From Streptomyces xanthii (GTDB lineage Bacteria; Actinomycetota; Actinomycetes; Streptomycetales; Streptomycetaceae), in contig NZ_CP061281.1 of the NCBI RefSeq assembly GCF_014621695.1, positions 4,464,001 through 4,528,000 of the forward strand: a stretch of DNA of 64,000 nt. Direction: 5' to 3'. The notes beneath the pieces were generated by a model, which did not search any database, was not told where the DNA came from, and saw nothing but the letters and a program-made list of their open reading frames with translations. Position numbers and translations under genes: made by a program. This document shows, piece after piece, positions 43,275-51,649 of the stretch. Numbering within the stretch: position 1 is the stretch's first letter; each line of letters begins with the position of its first letter.

Positions 43275-43291
43275 TTGCGAGCTGTTCGCAA
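43275..43291 (+). promoter_or_regulatory. Nur-box-like inverted repeat TTGCGA-N5-TCGCAA
   Basis: Perfect arms with five-base spacer GCTGT, matching the Streptomyces Nur (nickel-responsive Fur homologue) consensus TTGCAA-N5-TTGCAA except one position per half. It overlaps the expected -35 of a promoter with -10 TATCAT (43300-43305). Confidence 0.65.
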
Positions 43292-43358
43292 CAAGGCCCT
43301 ATCATCGAACGGCCGACCAGCCGGTTGGCCAGCCGCCCGAGCGCCGGAGTCCCCACCC

Positions 43359-44420
43359 ATGCATGTCCCCGACGGATTCATCAACGCGCCCGTCTCCGCG
43401 GCCGCCGGTGTCGTCGCCGCGGGTGCCGTCGCCGTGAGCCTGCGCGGAGCGCGCCGCGAGCTGGACGAGCGCACCGCACCGCTGGCCGGCCTGGTCGCGG
43501 CGTTCATCTTCGCCGTGCAGATGCTGAACTTCCCCGTCGCCGCGGGCACCAGCGGCCACCTCCTCGGCGGAGCGCTGGCCGCGATCCTCGTGGGCCCCTA
43601 CACAGGGGTCCTGTGCGTGTCCGTGGTGCTCCTGATGCAGGGCGTGCTCTTCGCCGACGGCGGCCTGACCGCGCTCGGCGTGAACATCACCGACATGGCG
43701 ATCACCACCACCGTCGTCGCCTACCTCGTCTTCCGCGGCCTGGTGAAGCTCCTGCCGCGCGGCCGCCGCTCGATCACCGTCGCGTCCTTCGTGGCCGCGC
43801 TCCTCTCGGTCCCGGCCGCCGCCCTCGTCTTCACCCTGTTCTACGCCGTCGGAGGGACCACCGACGTCTCCCTCGCCAAGGTCACCACCGCGATGGTCGG
43901 CGTCCACGTCCTCATCGGCATCGGCGAGGCCGTCATCACCGCGCTCACCGTCGGCGCCGTCGTCGCCGTCCGCCCCGACCTCGTGTACGGGGCGCGCGGA
44001 CTGACCGCGCCGCTCAAGCTGCGCGTCGGCGGCGAACTCGTCGACGCCCCCGCCGCCGCGCCCGCCCCGGCCACGTCCGGCGGCTCGCACCGCAAGCTGT
44101 GGATCACCGGCCTCGTCACCTCCCTCGTCCTCGCCGGCTTCGTCTCCTTCTACGCCTCCGCGAACCCGGACGGCCTGGAGAAGGTCGCCCACGACAAGGG
44201 CCTCGACCGGAAGACCGAGGAGCACGCCTCGGCCGACTCCCCGCTCGCCGACTACGGCGTCCGCGACGTCACGAACGCCCGGCTCTCCGGCGGCCTCGCC
44301 GGCGTCATCGGCGTCGGCGTGACCGTCGTCGCCGGATCCGCCGTCTTCTGGGCGCTGCGCAGGCGGCGTACGAGCGACGCGGCCTCGACCGAGGTCCCCG
44401 CAAAGGACCCGGTGGCCTGA
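43359..44420 (+). CDS. cbiM: ECF transporter substrate component CbiM/NikM fused to N component
   Basis: 353 residues starting MHVPDGFINAPV; the N-terminal Met-His-x-Pro-Asp-Gly motif supplies metal ligands in CbiM/NikM. Helices continue with FAVQMLNFPVAAGTSGHLLG and GVNITDMA. After about residue 240 a PDGLE-type (NikN/CbiN) domain follows, with ANPDGLEKVA and PLADYGV. It captures Ni2+ or Co2+ at the membrane. No cobalamin riboswitch precedes it, but a Nur-like box does, which favours nickel. ATG 43359 has GGAG ten bases upstream. First of three coupled genes. Confidence 0.9.
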   Translation: MHVPDGFINAPVSAAAGVVAAGAVAVSLRGARRELDERTAPLAGLVAAFIFAVQMLNFPVAAGTSGHLLGGALAAILVGPYTGVLCVSVVLLMQGVLFADGGLTALGVNITDMAITTTVVAYLVFRGLVKLLPRGRRSITVASFVAALLSVPAAALVFTLFYAVGGTTDVSLAKVTTAMVGVHVLIGIGEAVITALTVGAVVAVRPDLVYGARGLTAPLKLRVGGELVDAPAAAPAPATSGGSHRKLWITGLVTSLVLAGFVSFYASANPDGLEKVAHDKGLDRKTEEHASADSPLADYGVRDVTNARLSGGLAGVIGVGVTVVAGSAVFWALRRRRTSDAASTEVPAKDPVA

Positions 44421-44421
44421 C

Positions 44422-45183
44422 ATGGGTGCCGGTCACGCCCACCGCCTCTACCGCGCCGGAGACTCACCGGTGCACGCGCTGCCCCCGCACACCAAGCTCG
44501 CCGCCGTCTTCTGCTTCGTGATCGTCGTGGTCTCCACACCGCGCGAGGCCATGTGGGCCTTCGGCCTGTACGCGGTGCTGCTCGGCTGCGTCGCGTACGC
44601 GGCCCGCGTTCCGGCCGGCTACCTGCTCAAGCGGCTCCTCATCGAGATCCCGTTCGTCGCGTTCGCGGTGCTCATGCCGTTCGTCGCCGAGGGTGAACGC
44701 GTGCAGGTCCTCGGCCTGTCGCTCAGCGAGTCCGGCCTGTGGGGGGCGTGGAACGTGCTGGCCAAGGGCACCCTCGGTGTCGCCGCCTCGGTGCTGCTCG
44801 CCTCCACGACCGAACTGCGCGAACTGCTCCTCGGACTCCAGCGCCTCAAGCTGCCGCCGCTGCTCGTCCAGATCGCCTCGTTCATGATCCGCTACGGGGA
44901 CGTGATCACGGACGAGATGCGGCGCATGCGGATCGCCCGCGAGTCCCGAGGCTTCGAGGCCTCAGGCGTGCGCCACTGGGGCGTCCTCGCCAAGTCCGCC
45001 GGCGCCCTCTTCATCCGCTCCTACGAGCGCGGCGAACGCGTCCACCTCGCCATGGTCAGCCGCGGCTACGCGGGCACGATGCCGGTGATCGACGACGTGA
45101 CCGCCTCCCGCGCCCAGTGGACCTCCGCGCTGACGCTGCCCCTCGCCGCCCTCGTCGTATGCCTGTTGGGATGGACCCTGTGA
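44422..45183 (+). CDS. cbiQ: ECF transporter T component CbiQ
   Basis: 253 residues, about five helices (for example FCFVIVVVSTPREAMWAFGL). The two coupling motifs with Ala-Arg-Gly-like ends appear as MRIARESRGFEASG and HLAMVSRGYAGTMP, which contact the ATPases. It begins one base after the cbiM stop and overlaps cbiO. It transmits ATP-driven motion to CbiM. Confidence 0.94.
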   Translation: MGAGHAHRLYRAGDSPVHALPPHTKLAAVFCFVIVVVSTPREAMWAFGLYAVLLGCVAYAARVPAGYLLKRLLIEIPFVAFAVLMPFVAEGERVQVLGLSLSESGLWGAWNVLAKGTLGVAASVLLASTTELRELLLGLQRLKLPPLLVQIASFMIRYGDVITDEMRRMRIARESRGFEASGVRHWGVLAKSAGALFIRSYERGERVHLAMVSRGYAGTMPVIDDVTASRAQWTSALTLPLAALVVCLLGWTL

Positions 45184-45941
45184 CCGCTTCTCTGGAGGTC
45201 TCCGGCCTCGCCTTCGCCTACCCCGACGGCCACCAGGCCCTCTTCGGCGTCGACCTCACCATCGGGCGCGGCGAGCGCGTCGCCCTGCTCGGCCCGAACG
45301 GCGCCGGCAAGACGACCCTCGTCCTGCACCTCAACGGCATCCTGACCGGCGGCGCGGGCACGGTGACCGTCGCCGGCCTGCCCGTGTCGAAGAAGAACAT
45401 GGCGGAGATCCGCCGCAAGGTCGGCATCGTCTTCCAGGACCCCGACGACCAGCTGTTCATGCCGACGGTCCGCGAGGACGTCGCCTTCGGCCCGGCCGCG
45501 GCCGGCCTGAAGGGCGCCGAGCTGGAGAGCCGGGTCCACAAGGCGCTCTCGCTCGTCGGCATGGAGGAGTACGCGGACCGCCCGCCGCACCACCTCTCCT
45601 TCGGCCAGCGCCGCCGCGTCGCCGTCGCCACCGTCCTCGCGATGGAGCCGGAGATCCTCGTCCTCGACGAACCGTCCTCCAACCTCGACCCGGCCTCCCG
45701 CCGCGAACTCGCCGACATCCTGCGCTCCCTGGACGTCACGGTCCTGATGGTCACCCACGACCTGCCGTACGCCCTGGAACTCTGCCCGCGCTCCCTGATC
45801 CTCAGCGAGGGCGTCATCGCCGCCGACGGCCCGACCGCGGACCTCCTCACCGACGAGACCCTGATGCGCACCCACCGCCTGGAACTCCCCTTCGGCTTCG
45901 ACCCCCGGTCGGTCGCGGGCGCCCCCGGCCTCCCGGGCTGA
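45171..45941 (+). CDS. cbiO: ECF transporter ATPase CbiO
   Basis: 256 residues. Walker A GPNGAGKTT, Q-loop QDPDDQLF (the DDQLF form is typical of cobalt/nickel ECF ATPases), signature LSFGQRRR, Walker B ILVLDEPSS and H-loop THD. Start could be ATG 45171 or GTG 45180, the latter in a GTGA overlap with the cbiQ stop and GGGATGG five bases upstream. A single ATPase gene implies a homodimer. The C-terminal segment ends Pro/Gly-rich. Confidence 0.94.
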   Translation: MDPVTASLEVSGLAFAYPDGHQALFGVDLTIGRGERVALLGPNGAGKTTLVLHLNGILTGGAGTVTVAGLPVSKKNMAEIRRKVGIVFQDPDDQLFMPTVREDVAFGPAAAGLKGAELESRVHKALSLVGMEEYADRPPHHLSFGQRRRVAVATVLAMEPEILVLDEPSSNLDPASRRELADILRSLDVTVLMVTHDLPYALELCPRSLILSEGVIAADGPTADLLTDETLMRTHRLELPFGFDPRSVAGAPGLPG

Positions 45942-45996
45942 GGCCCGCCGGAATCAATCGCCCCGGCCCCCTGTTGCACAGCCTGTGGACATAGCA

Positions 45997-47166
45997 GTGA
46001 ACGGCACGACGGACCCCCGTTTCGAAGGCGTCGAGCGGGCCTTCGCCGAGAACTTCACGGGCCGCGGTGAGCGCGGCGCGGCCTTCGCCCTCTACGAGAA
46101 CGGGCGCAAGGTCGTCGACCTGTACGCCGGAACCCGGGACGTCGACGGCGAGGCCCCCTGGGAGCCGGGCACCGCGCAGATCATGCGGTCCGCCACCAAG
46201 GGCGTCGCCGCCGCCGCGCTGCTGCTGCTCCACCAGCGCGGGGAGCTGGACCTCGACGCGCCCGTCGGGGCGTACTGGCCCGAGTTCAAGGCCGCGGGCA
46301 AGGAGGACGCCCGGGTGCGGGACGTGCTCGCGCACCGGGCCGGAGTCCCGTCCCTGGACCGCTCGCTCACCCCGGCCGAGGCCGCCGACCCCGACCTCGG
46401 CGCCGCCGCCGTCGCCGCACAGGCCCCCGCCTGGGCGCCCGGCACCGACCACGGCTACCACGCCCAGACCTACAGCTGGCTCACCGGCGAACTCGTGCGC
46501 CGGGTCACCGGACGGTCCATCGGCGCGTTCGTCGCCGACGAGATCGCCGCGCCCGTGGGCGCCGACCTGTGGATCGGACTGCCCGCCGAGCAGGCGCACC
46601 GGGCCGGGCGAGTCGGCCCCGTCGAGGCCCCGGTCGTCCCCGGCTCCCCGCGCTCCCGCCCCAAGCGCGCCCTCGTGGAGGCGTACGCGGACCCCGCCTC
46701 GCAGACCCGCCGCGCCTTCGACTCCATCGCGCCGACCCCGGACGAGAACGACCCGGCCTACCGCGCCGCCGAACTCCCCGCCTCCAACGGCATCGGCACC
46801 GCCGACGGACTCGCCCGCTTCTACGCCTCGCTCATCGGTGAAGTCGACGGCGGACGCCGCCTGTTCACCCCGGAGACCGTACGGCTCGCCCGCACGGAGG
46901 CCTCGGCCGGACCGGACCGGGTCCTGATCGCCCCGTCCCGCTTCGGCCTCGGCTACATGCTGCACGGCGCCGCATCCCCGCTCCTCGCCCCCGGCTCCTT
47001 CGGCCACCCCGGCCGCGGCGGCGCCCTCGGCTTCGCCGACCCGGAGTCCGGCCTCGCCTTCGGCTACGTCACGAACGGCCTGCAGAAGGGCGTCACCGCC
47101 GACCCCCGCGCTCAGGCGCTGGTCAGGGCGGTGCGCGAGGCGCTGGGCCGCCACAGCGGCGCGTAG
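45997..47166 (+). CDS. Serine hydrolase, beta-lactamase class C/EstB-like
   Basis: 389 residues. SxxK as MRSATKG near residue 70, the Tyr motif in GYHAQTYSW, and a C-terminal HPGRGGALG in place of KTG, the pattern of EstB-type esterases and D-aminopeptidase relatives. No signal peptide, so cytosolic. Start uncertain: GTG 45997 matches the usual VNGTTDPRF N-terminus, with GTG 45985 as alternative. Its 3' end overlaps the converging membrane-protein gene by 55 bp. Substrate unknown. Confidence 0.9.
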   Translation: MNGTTDPRFEGVERAFAENFTGRGERGAAFALYENGRKVVDLYAGTRDVDGEAPWEPGTAQIMRSATKGVAAAALLLLHQRGELDLDAPVGAYWPEFKAAGKEDARVRDVLAHRAGVPSLDRSLTPAEAADPDLGAAAVAAQAPAWAPGTDHGYHAQTYSWLTGELVRRVTGRSIGAFVADEIAAPVGADLWIGLPAEQAHRAGRVGPVEAPVVPGSPRSRPKRALVEAYADPASQTRRAFDSIAPTPDENDPAYRAAELPASNGIGTADGLARFYASLIGEVDGGRRLFTPETVRLARTEASAGPDRVLIAPSRFGLGYMLHGAASPLLAPGSFGHPGRGGALGFADPESGLAFGYVTNGLQKGVTADPRAQALVRAVREALGRHSGA

Positions 47167-47705
47167 GCGAGCAGCAGCAGGACGGCGGCCACCGGCATCA
47201 GGTCCTTGCTCGCGAACGGCATCAGCGTCGTGGCGAACACCAGGCACGGCGACCACAGCGGCAGCCCGCGCAGCGCGAACAGGCGCAGCGTGAGCACGAT
47301 CTGGCCGACGAAGAACAGCATCGGCCCGAACGCGTAGAAGGCCGCCTCCACGCCGGGCAGCGAACCGAAGTTGTCGCTGAGCCGCGCCATCTCGGCGTGG
47401 TCGGCGGCCATCAGGCCGGTCACGATGTCGACGCCGAACTGCACGGTGAGCGCTGCCGCGCCGGCGATCCCGGTCCACAGGCCCACGGTCGCCACGCGGT
47501 CCCGGCGTCCCGCTCGGGCCCGTAGTTCCGCGAATCCTCTGACGAAGAAGGCGAGGGCGACGACGAAGCACAGATGTCCGGCGGTCCAGGCGAGCCCCGG
47601 ACCGCGCTCGCCGTCGAGGCCGTCGACGGCGCGGAGTACTCCGTAGGCGGCGAAGAGGGTGGGGCCCAGGATGAATGCGGTTCGGGGTGATGTCATGCCT
47701 CTCAT
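47112..47705 (-). CDS. Multi-pass membrane protein, unknown function
   Basis: 197 residues with five or six hydrophobic segments (FILGPTLFAAYGVLRAV; LAWTAGHLCFVVALAFFV; VATVGLWTGIAGAAALTVQF; AAFYAFGPMLFFVGQIVLTL; LMPVAAVLLLLAYAPLW). No family recognised. ATG 47705 or 47696 may initiate; neither has a well-spaced ribosome-binding site. The last 55 bp lie inside the 3' end of the serine hydrolase gene on the other strand. Confidence 0.75.
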   Translation of the reverse strand: MRGMTSPRTAFILGPTLFAAYGVLRAVDGLDGERGPGLAWTAGHLCFVVALAFFVRGFAELRARAGRRDRVATVGLWTGIAGAAALTVQFGVDIVTGLMAADHAEMARLSDNFGSLPGVEAAFYAFGPMLFFVGQIVLTLRLFALRGLPLWSPCLVFATTLMPFASKDLMPVAAVLLLLAYAPLWRPSASRTALTSA

Positions 47706-47810
47706 GCTGGCCGGGGCCGGTCCTCAACTCCCTCCGGAGGAACCCTGGTTGTCCCCTGGGGCGGCCCTGAGGGGCGGGTGGGGGATGGCCCTGTGTGTTC
47801 GCCGGGTGCG

Positions 47811-47884
47811 GGTGGTTCGTGGCTGGTCGCGCAGTTCCCCGCGCCCCTGAAATGCATGCCCTACGGGCGCATTTCCCCGATCAA
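47811..47884. repeat. Dispersed repeat, copy E (half length)
   Basis: GGTTCGTGGCTGGTCGCGCA, GTTCCCCGCGCCCCTGAAAT, a short CATGCCCTACGGGCGCAT hairpin and TTTCCCCGATCAAGG. Between the membrane protein and the VOC gene. Confidence 0.82.
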
Positions 47885-47951
47885 GGTGCGGGGTGCCTTT
47901 GCCGGGGGAAAAGGGCTGGACGCCGACCACCCCGCATGGTCGGCTGAGCCC

Positions 47952-48329
47952 ATGTCTTCTCTCGTGCGCCACATCACCTTCGACTGCGCCGACCCCTACA
48001 CCCTGGCCGGGTTCTGGGCCGCCGTCCTCGACGGCAAGGTCTCCGACGAGGACGCCCCCGGAGACCCCGAGGCCCTCGTCACCAGCGCGAACGCGGCGCT
48101 CCTCTTCGTCCGCGTCGAGGACGCCAAGACTGTCAAGAACCGGGTGCACCTCGACCTCCAGCCCCAGGACCGCACCCGCGACGAGGAGGTCGAGCGGCTG
48201 CTCGGGCTCGGCGCGAAGATCGCGGGCGACCACCGCCGCCCCGACGGCCGGGGCTGGGTGACCCTGCACGACCCCGAGGGCAACGAACTGTGCGTGGAGC
48301 GCGGCGCCGGCGAGATCGCCGCGGGCTGA
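47952..48329 (+). CDS. VOC-family (glyoxalase-like) protein
   Basis: 125 residues, single VOC module: VRHITFDCADPYTLAGFWAA at the N-terminus, FVRVEDAKTVKNRVHLDLQP centrally and WVTLHDPEGNELCVERG at the end. His/Glu metal ligands of the fold are present (His in VRHITFD, His in RVHLDL, Glu in NELCVE). Could be a dioxygenase, a glyoxalase or a resistance protein; nothing decides. Ribosome-binding site weak. Tail-to-tail with the EamA gene at a seven-base gap. Confidence 0.88.
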   Translation: MSSLVRHITFDCADPYTLAGFWAAVLDGKVSDEDAPGDPEALVTSANAALLFVRVEDAKTVKNRVHLDLQPQDRTRDEEVERLLGLGAKIAGDHRRPDGRGWVTLHDPEGNELCVERGAGEIAAG

Positions 48330-48336
48330 CGTCGCG

Positions 48337-49188
48337 TCAACCGGCGTGCAGCATCAGCCCGATGCCCGCCACCATCACGCCCGCCGCCATGATCCGCGGC
48401 ATCCCGAACCGCTCCTTGAAGAACACCGCCCCGATCGCCGCGCCCACGATGATGGACGACTCGCGCAGCGCGGAGATCGGGGCGAGCTCCGCCCGTGTCT
48501 GCGCCCACAGCACCAGCCCGTACGCGGCCACGGACAGCGCGGCGCCGAACAGCCCGCGCAGCGCGAACGGCCGCAGCGTGGCCACGAATTCACCCCGCCA
48601 CCGGTACGCCGCCCAGAGCGGGATCGCGAGGCCCTCCAGGATCATCAGCCAGGCGATGTAGCCGAGCGAGGACCCCGAGGCGCGCACCCCGAGCCCGTCC
48701 ACCACCGTGTAGGCGGCGATCGAGGCACCGGTCGCGAGGGCAGCGCCGAGCGCCGTCCAGTCCGGCCGGCGTCCCGTCCCGCGCAGCCCCCACAGGGCGA
48801 GGCCCGTCAGTCCCGCGCAGGACACCGCGACCCCGGCCGCCTGCCAGCCGCCCGGCACCTCACCGGCGAACACCGCCGCGAGGACCGTCACCAGGAGCGG
48901 CGCCGTGCCGCGCGCGATCGGGTAGGCCTGGCCGAAGTCGCCGAGCCGGAACGAGGTCATCAGGAGGCACATGTAGCCGACGTGGAGGAGCGCGGAGGCG
49001 ACCAGGTACGGCCAGGCGCCCGCGGCCGGGACCGGTGCGAACAGCGCGAGCACGAGCCCGATCAGCACCCCGCCGCCGGCGATCAGCGTGAACCCGACGA
49101 GCTTGTCGGTGATGTGGTGGGCCAGCGCGTTCCACGACGCGTGGGTGACCGCGGCGAGCAGCACCGCCGCGGTGACGAGCGGCGTCAC
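48337..49188 (-). CDS. EamA-family (DMT superfamily) transporter
   Basis: 283 residues, about ten helices in two EamA repeats; second-repeat signature SIIVGAAIGAVFFKERFGMP is diagnostic. Likely exporter of metabolites or amino acids. It starts with GTG 49188, overlapping the YbaK stop as GTGA, so it is the second gene of a two-gene operon. Confidence 0.9.
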   Translation of the reverse strand: MTPLVTAAVLLAAVTHASWNALAHHITDKLVGFTLIAGGGVLIGLVLALFAPVPAAGAWPYLVASALLHVGYMCLLMTSFRLGDFGQAYPIARGTAPLLVTVLAAVFAGEVPGGWQAAGVAVSCAGLTGLALWGLRGTGRRPDWTALGAALATGASIAAYTVVDGLGVRASGSSLGYIAWLMILEGLAIPLWAAYRWRGEFVATLRPFALRGLFGAALSVAAYGLVLWAQTRAELAPISALRESSIIVGAAIGAVFFKERFGMPRIMAAGVMVAGIGLMLHAG

Positions 49189-49706
49189 TCCCGCACGTCC
49201 ACGAGCGTCGCCCCGGCGTGCTCGACCAGCTCCTTCGGTCCCATCGGGAACACCGCGTACGGGGTGCCGGCCGCGGCCCACACCTCGTCGTGCGCGAGCA
49301 GCGAGCGGTCGGCGAGCACCCGGGTGCGCGTACGGTGCCCGAAGGGCGGGACGCCGCCGATCGCGTAACCGGTCGTCTCGCGCACCACGTCCGCCTTCGC
49401 CCGCGTCACCTTCCCGGCGCCCAGCGCCTGCCGCACCCGCTCCAGGTCGACCCGCGAGGAGCCGTCCATCAGCACGAGCACCGGCACGCCGTCGGCGGCG
49501 AAGATCAGCGACTTGCAGATCTGGCTGAGCTCGCAGCCGATCGCCGCGGCCGCCTCCTGCGCGGTGCGGGTCGCGTCCGGGAACCGCCGTACGCGCGGCA
49601 GGAGTCCGGCGAGACCCATCCCGGTCACGGCCTCGGCGAAGCGCGGGTGCGCGGCGCCCGCCTCGGCTCCCGACGCGGCTCCGGCACTGCTCTCTGTTGA
49701 CGTCAT
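49185..49706 (-). CDS. YbaK/EbsC-family aminoacyl-tRNA deacylase
   Basis: 173 residues. YbaK fold: RTAQEAAAAIGCELSQICKS (catalytic-Lys region), VLVLMDGSSRVDLERVR, and the GYAIGGVPPFGH motif that lines the active site. Relatives hydrolyse mischarged Cys-tRNA-Pro or similar. ATG 49706 has no Shine-Dalgarno; TAGCGT (minus strand, 49719-49714) ends seven bases upstream, so it is probably leaderless. Coupled to the EamA gene by a four-base overlap. Confidence 0.9.
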   Translation of the reverse strand: MTSTESSAGAASGAEAGAAHPRFAEAVTGMGLAGLLPRVRRFPDATRTAQEAAAAIGCELSQICKSLIFAADGVPVLVLMDGSSRVDLERVRQALGAGKVTRAKADVVRETTGYAIGGVPPFGHRTRTRVLADRSLLAHDEVWAAAGTPYAVFPMGPKELVEHAGATLVDVRE

Positions 49707-49774
49707 GGACGGCACGCTAACGGTCCGTGTACCGCCCATGCGACCGGGTATCGGGACGTGAGTCAGGGTGCCGT

Positions 49775-51463
49775 TCAGTCGCCGGCCAGCAGCATCTCGC
49801 GGACGACCGGACCGGCCGAGTCGCCGCCGTGGCCGCCCTGCTGCACGACCGCGGCCGCCGCGAGGTCCCCGCGCCAGGCCGTGAACCAGCCGTTGGGCTT
49901 CTTCTGCCCGTCGACCTCCGCCGAACCCGTCTTGGCGCCCATGTCCGCGCCGAGCCCCGACATCGGCTTGACCGCCGTACCCGCGACCGCCGTGTAGTGC
50001 ATCAGCTCGCGCAGATCGCCGACCGTCTTCGCGGACATCGTGCGCGACGCCTTCGCCAGCGTGCGGTGGTCGAAGTCAGGGGAGACGAGGTACGGCTGGT
50101 GGAAGGTGCCGGACTTCACGGTCGCCGCGACCGAGGCCATGTTCAGCGGGTTCATCCGCACCCCGCCCTGCCCGATCAGCGAGGCGCCCATCTGCGCCTG
50201 CGACTGCACCGGCACCGCGCCGTCGAAGCTGGACACCCCGATCGACCAGTTGTTCATCCCCAGCCCGAACACCTGCTGCGCCTGCAGCGTCAGCGAGTTG
50301 TCCTCCAGCTCGGGGGCCTGGCTGATGAACGCGGTGTTGCAGGACGCGGCGAAGCTCGCCTTGAACGTCCCGTTCTTGATCTGGAACTTGTCGTCGTTCT
50401 GGAACTTCCAGTGCCCGTACGTGAAGTACTTCGGGCACGGGTGCTTCTTGTCGACGCCCGCCAGGTTCTTCTCCAGCAGCATCGACGAAGTGATGATCTT
50501 CATCGTGGAGCCGGGCGCGAGCGAGCCCTGGAACGCCGTGTTGAACCCGGGGCTGGAGTTCGCCACCGCGAGGATCTCACCGGTCGACGGCCGCACGACC
50601 ACGACCGAGGCCTTCTCGCGCGAGGCGACCTGCTTCTCCGCCTCGGCCTGCAACGACGGACTCAGCGTCGTCCTCACCGTGCCCGGGGTGCCCTCGGAGA
50701 GGGTGAGCAGCGTCTTGTCGGGCAGCGCGTTCCCGTCCTGCGTCCTGGCCGTCGTCGCCGACTTCTTCCCCGAGTCCTTGCGCACGACGCGGAGTTCGAT
50801 GCCCGCGGTGCCGCCGGCCTTCTTCCCGTACTTCTCGCGCAGCCCGTCCACGACCGTGCCGAGCGAGGCGTACTTCTTCACGCTGAGCTCGCCGCCGTCC
50901 CGGTCCAGCGCCTTGACCGGCGGATCGCCCGCCTCGCCCGTCACCAGCCGGTCCCCGTCCCGCAGATCCGGGTGCACGACCGACGGAGCCCAGTCGACGG
51001 ACACCTTCCCGGTCTTCTTGTCCCGTACGACGGACAGCTTCGAGTCGTACGCGAACGGCTTGCTCGTCTTCTCGTACGTGACCTTCGAGGTGACGTGGAA
51101 GGGAACGGTGGCGCCCTTGCGGGTGCCCGGGGTCAGCTTCAGCTCGCTGAAGTGGGCGTCCTTCGCCAGCGCGGACAGGGCGGTCCCCGCGGCGGGGGCG
51201 TCGTCCGTGGCCGCGGCGGCGCGGGCCGTGTCGCCCTTCTCCCACGCGGACAGGAAGCGCTCGGCCGCGGCCCGGGTCTCCGCGGAGGTGGGCGGGCCCG
51301 TCCTGATCAGGGGCTTGCTGTCGGCGGCGGCCTCGCTGTCACCGTCCGCGAACACGTACGCGCCGATCCCCGCGCCGGCGGCCACGACGGCCGCGGCCGC
51401 GCCGAGCACCAGGGCGTTGGTGTTCCGGCGCGAGGGCTCGCGCCGCTTGCCTCTGGTGCCCAC
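49775..51463 (-). CDS. Class B penicillin-binding protein with MecA-N/NTF2-like domain (paralogue 1)
   Basis: 562 residues. N-terminal membrane anchor (NTNALVLGAAAAVVAAGAGI), an NTF2-like domain (about 60-170), dimer domain, then transpeptidase: SxxK as APGSTMK, SxN as AASCNTAF, KTG as GAKTGSAEV. It cross-links peptidoglycan; the MecA-like build is often less beta-lactam-sensitive. GTG 51463 has GGAGGG upstream. It lies directly after a paralogue with the same layout, evidently a tandem duplication. Confidence 0.93.
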   Translation of the reverse strand: MGTRGKRREPSRRNTNALVLGAAAAVVAAGAGIGAYVFADGDSEAAADSKPLIRTGPPTSAETRAAAERFLSAWEKGDTARAAAATDDAPAAGTALSALAKDAHFSELKLTPGTRKGATVPFHVTSKVTYEKTSKPFAYDSKLSVVRDKKTGKVSVDWAPSVVHPDLRDGDRLVTGEAGDPPVKALDRDGGELSVKKYASLGTVVDGLREKYGKKAGGTAGIELRVVRKDSGKKSATTARTQDGNALPDKTLLTLSEGTPGTVRTTLSPSLQAEAEKQVASREKASVVVVRPSTGEILAVANSSPGFNTAFQGSLAPGSTMKIITSSMLLEKNLAGVDKKHPCPKYFTYGHWKFQNDDKFQIKNGTFKASFAASCNTAFISQAPELEDNSLTLQAQQVFGLGMNNWSIGVSSFDGAVPVQSQAQMGASLIGQGGVRMNPLNMASVAATVKSGTFHQPYLVSPDFDHRTLAKASRTMSAKTVGDLRELMHYTAVAGTAVKPMSGLGADMGAKTGSAEVDGQKKPNGWFTAWRGDLAAAAVVQQGGHGGDSAGPVVREMLLAGD

Positions 51464-51577
51464 GTGTTCCCTCCGGTGGTTTGGCTGCTGTTCAGATTAG
51501 GGGGCTGGAATCGGTGCGGGGAGCCGGGTGCGCCTCTTCGCCGTAGGACTGAACGGTGGTGGTGCGACTTCGGTTTC

Positions 51578-51646
51578 GTCGTGGTTGCTCGCGCCCACGC
51601 GGCGGAGCCGCAGAGCGACACGGCCCCGCGCCCCTTCGGGGGCGCT
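51578..51646. repeat. Dispersed repeat, copy F (diverged half)
   Basis: GTCGTGGTTGCTCGCGCC, GGCGGAGCCGC hairpin arm and ACGGCCCCGCGCCCCTTCGG. Between the two PBP genes. Confidence 0.65.
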
Positions 51647-51649
51647 CGT

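Noticed and set aside
43212..43358. Possible cobalamin riboswitch before the CbiM gene
   Set aside because: The 147-bp leader is too short and lacks the conserved B12-box core. The Nur-like repeat explains regulation better.
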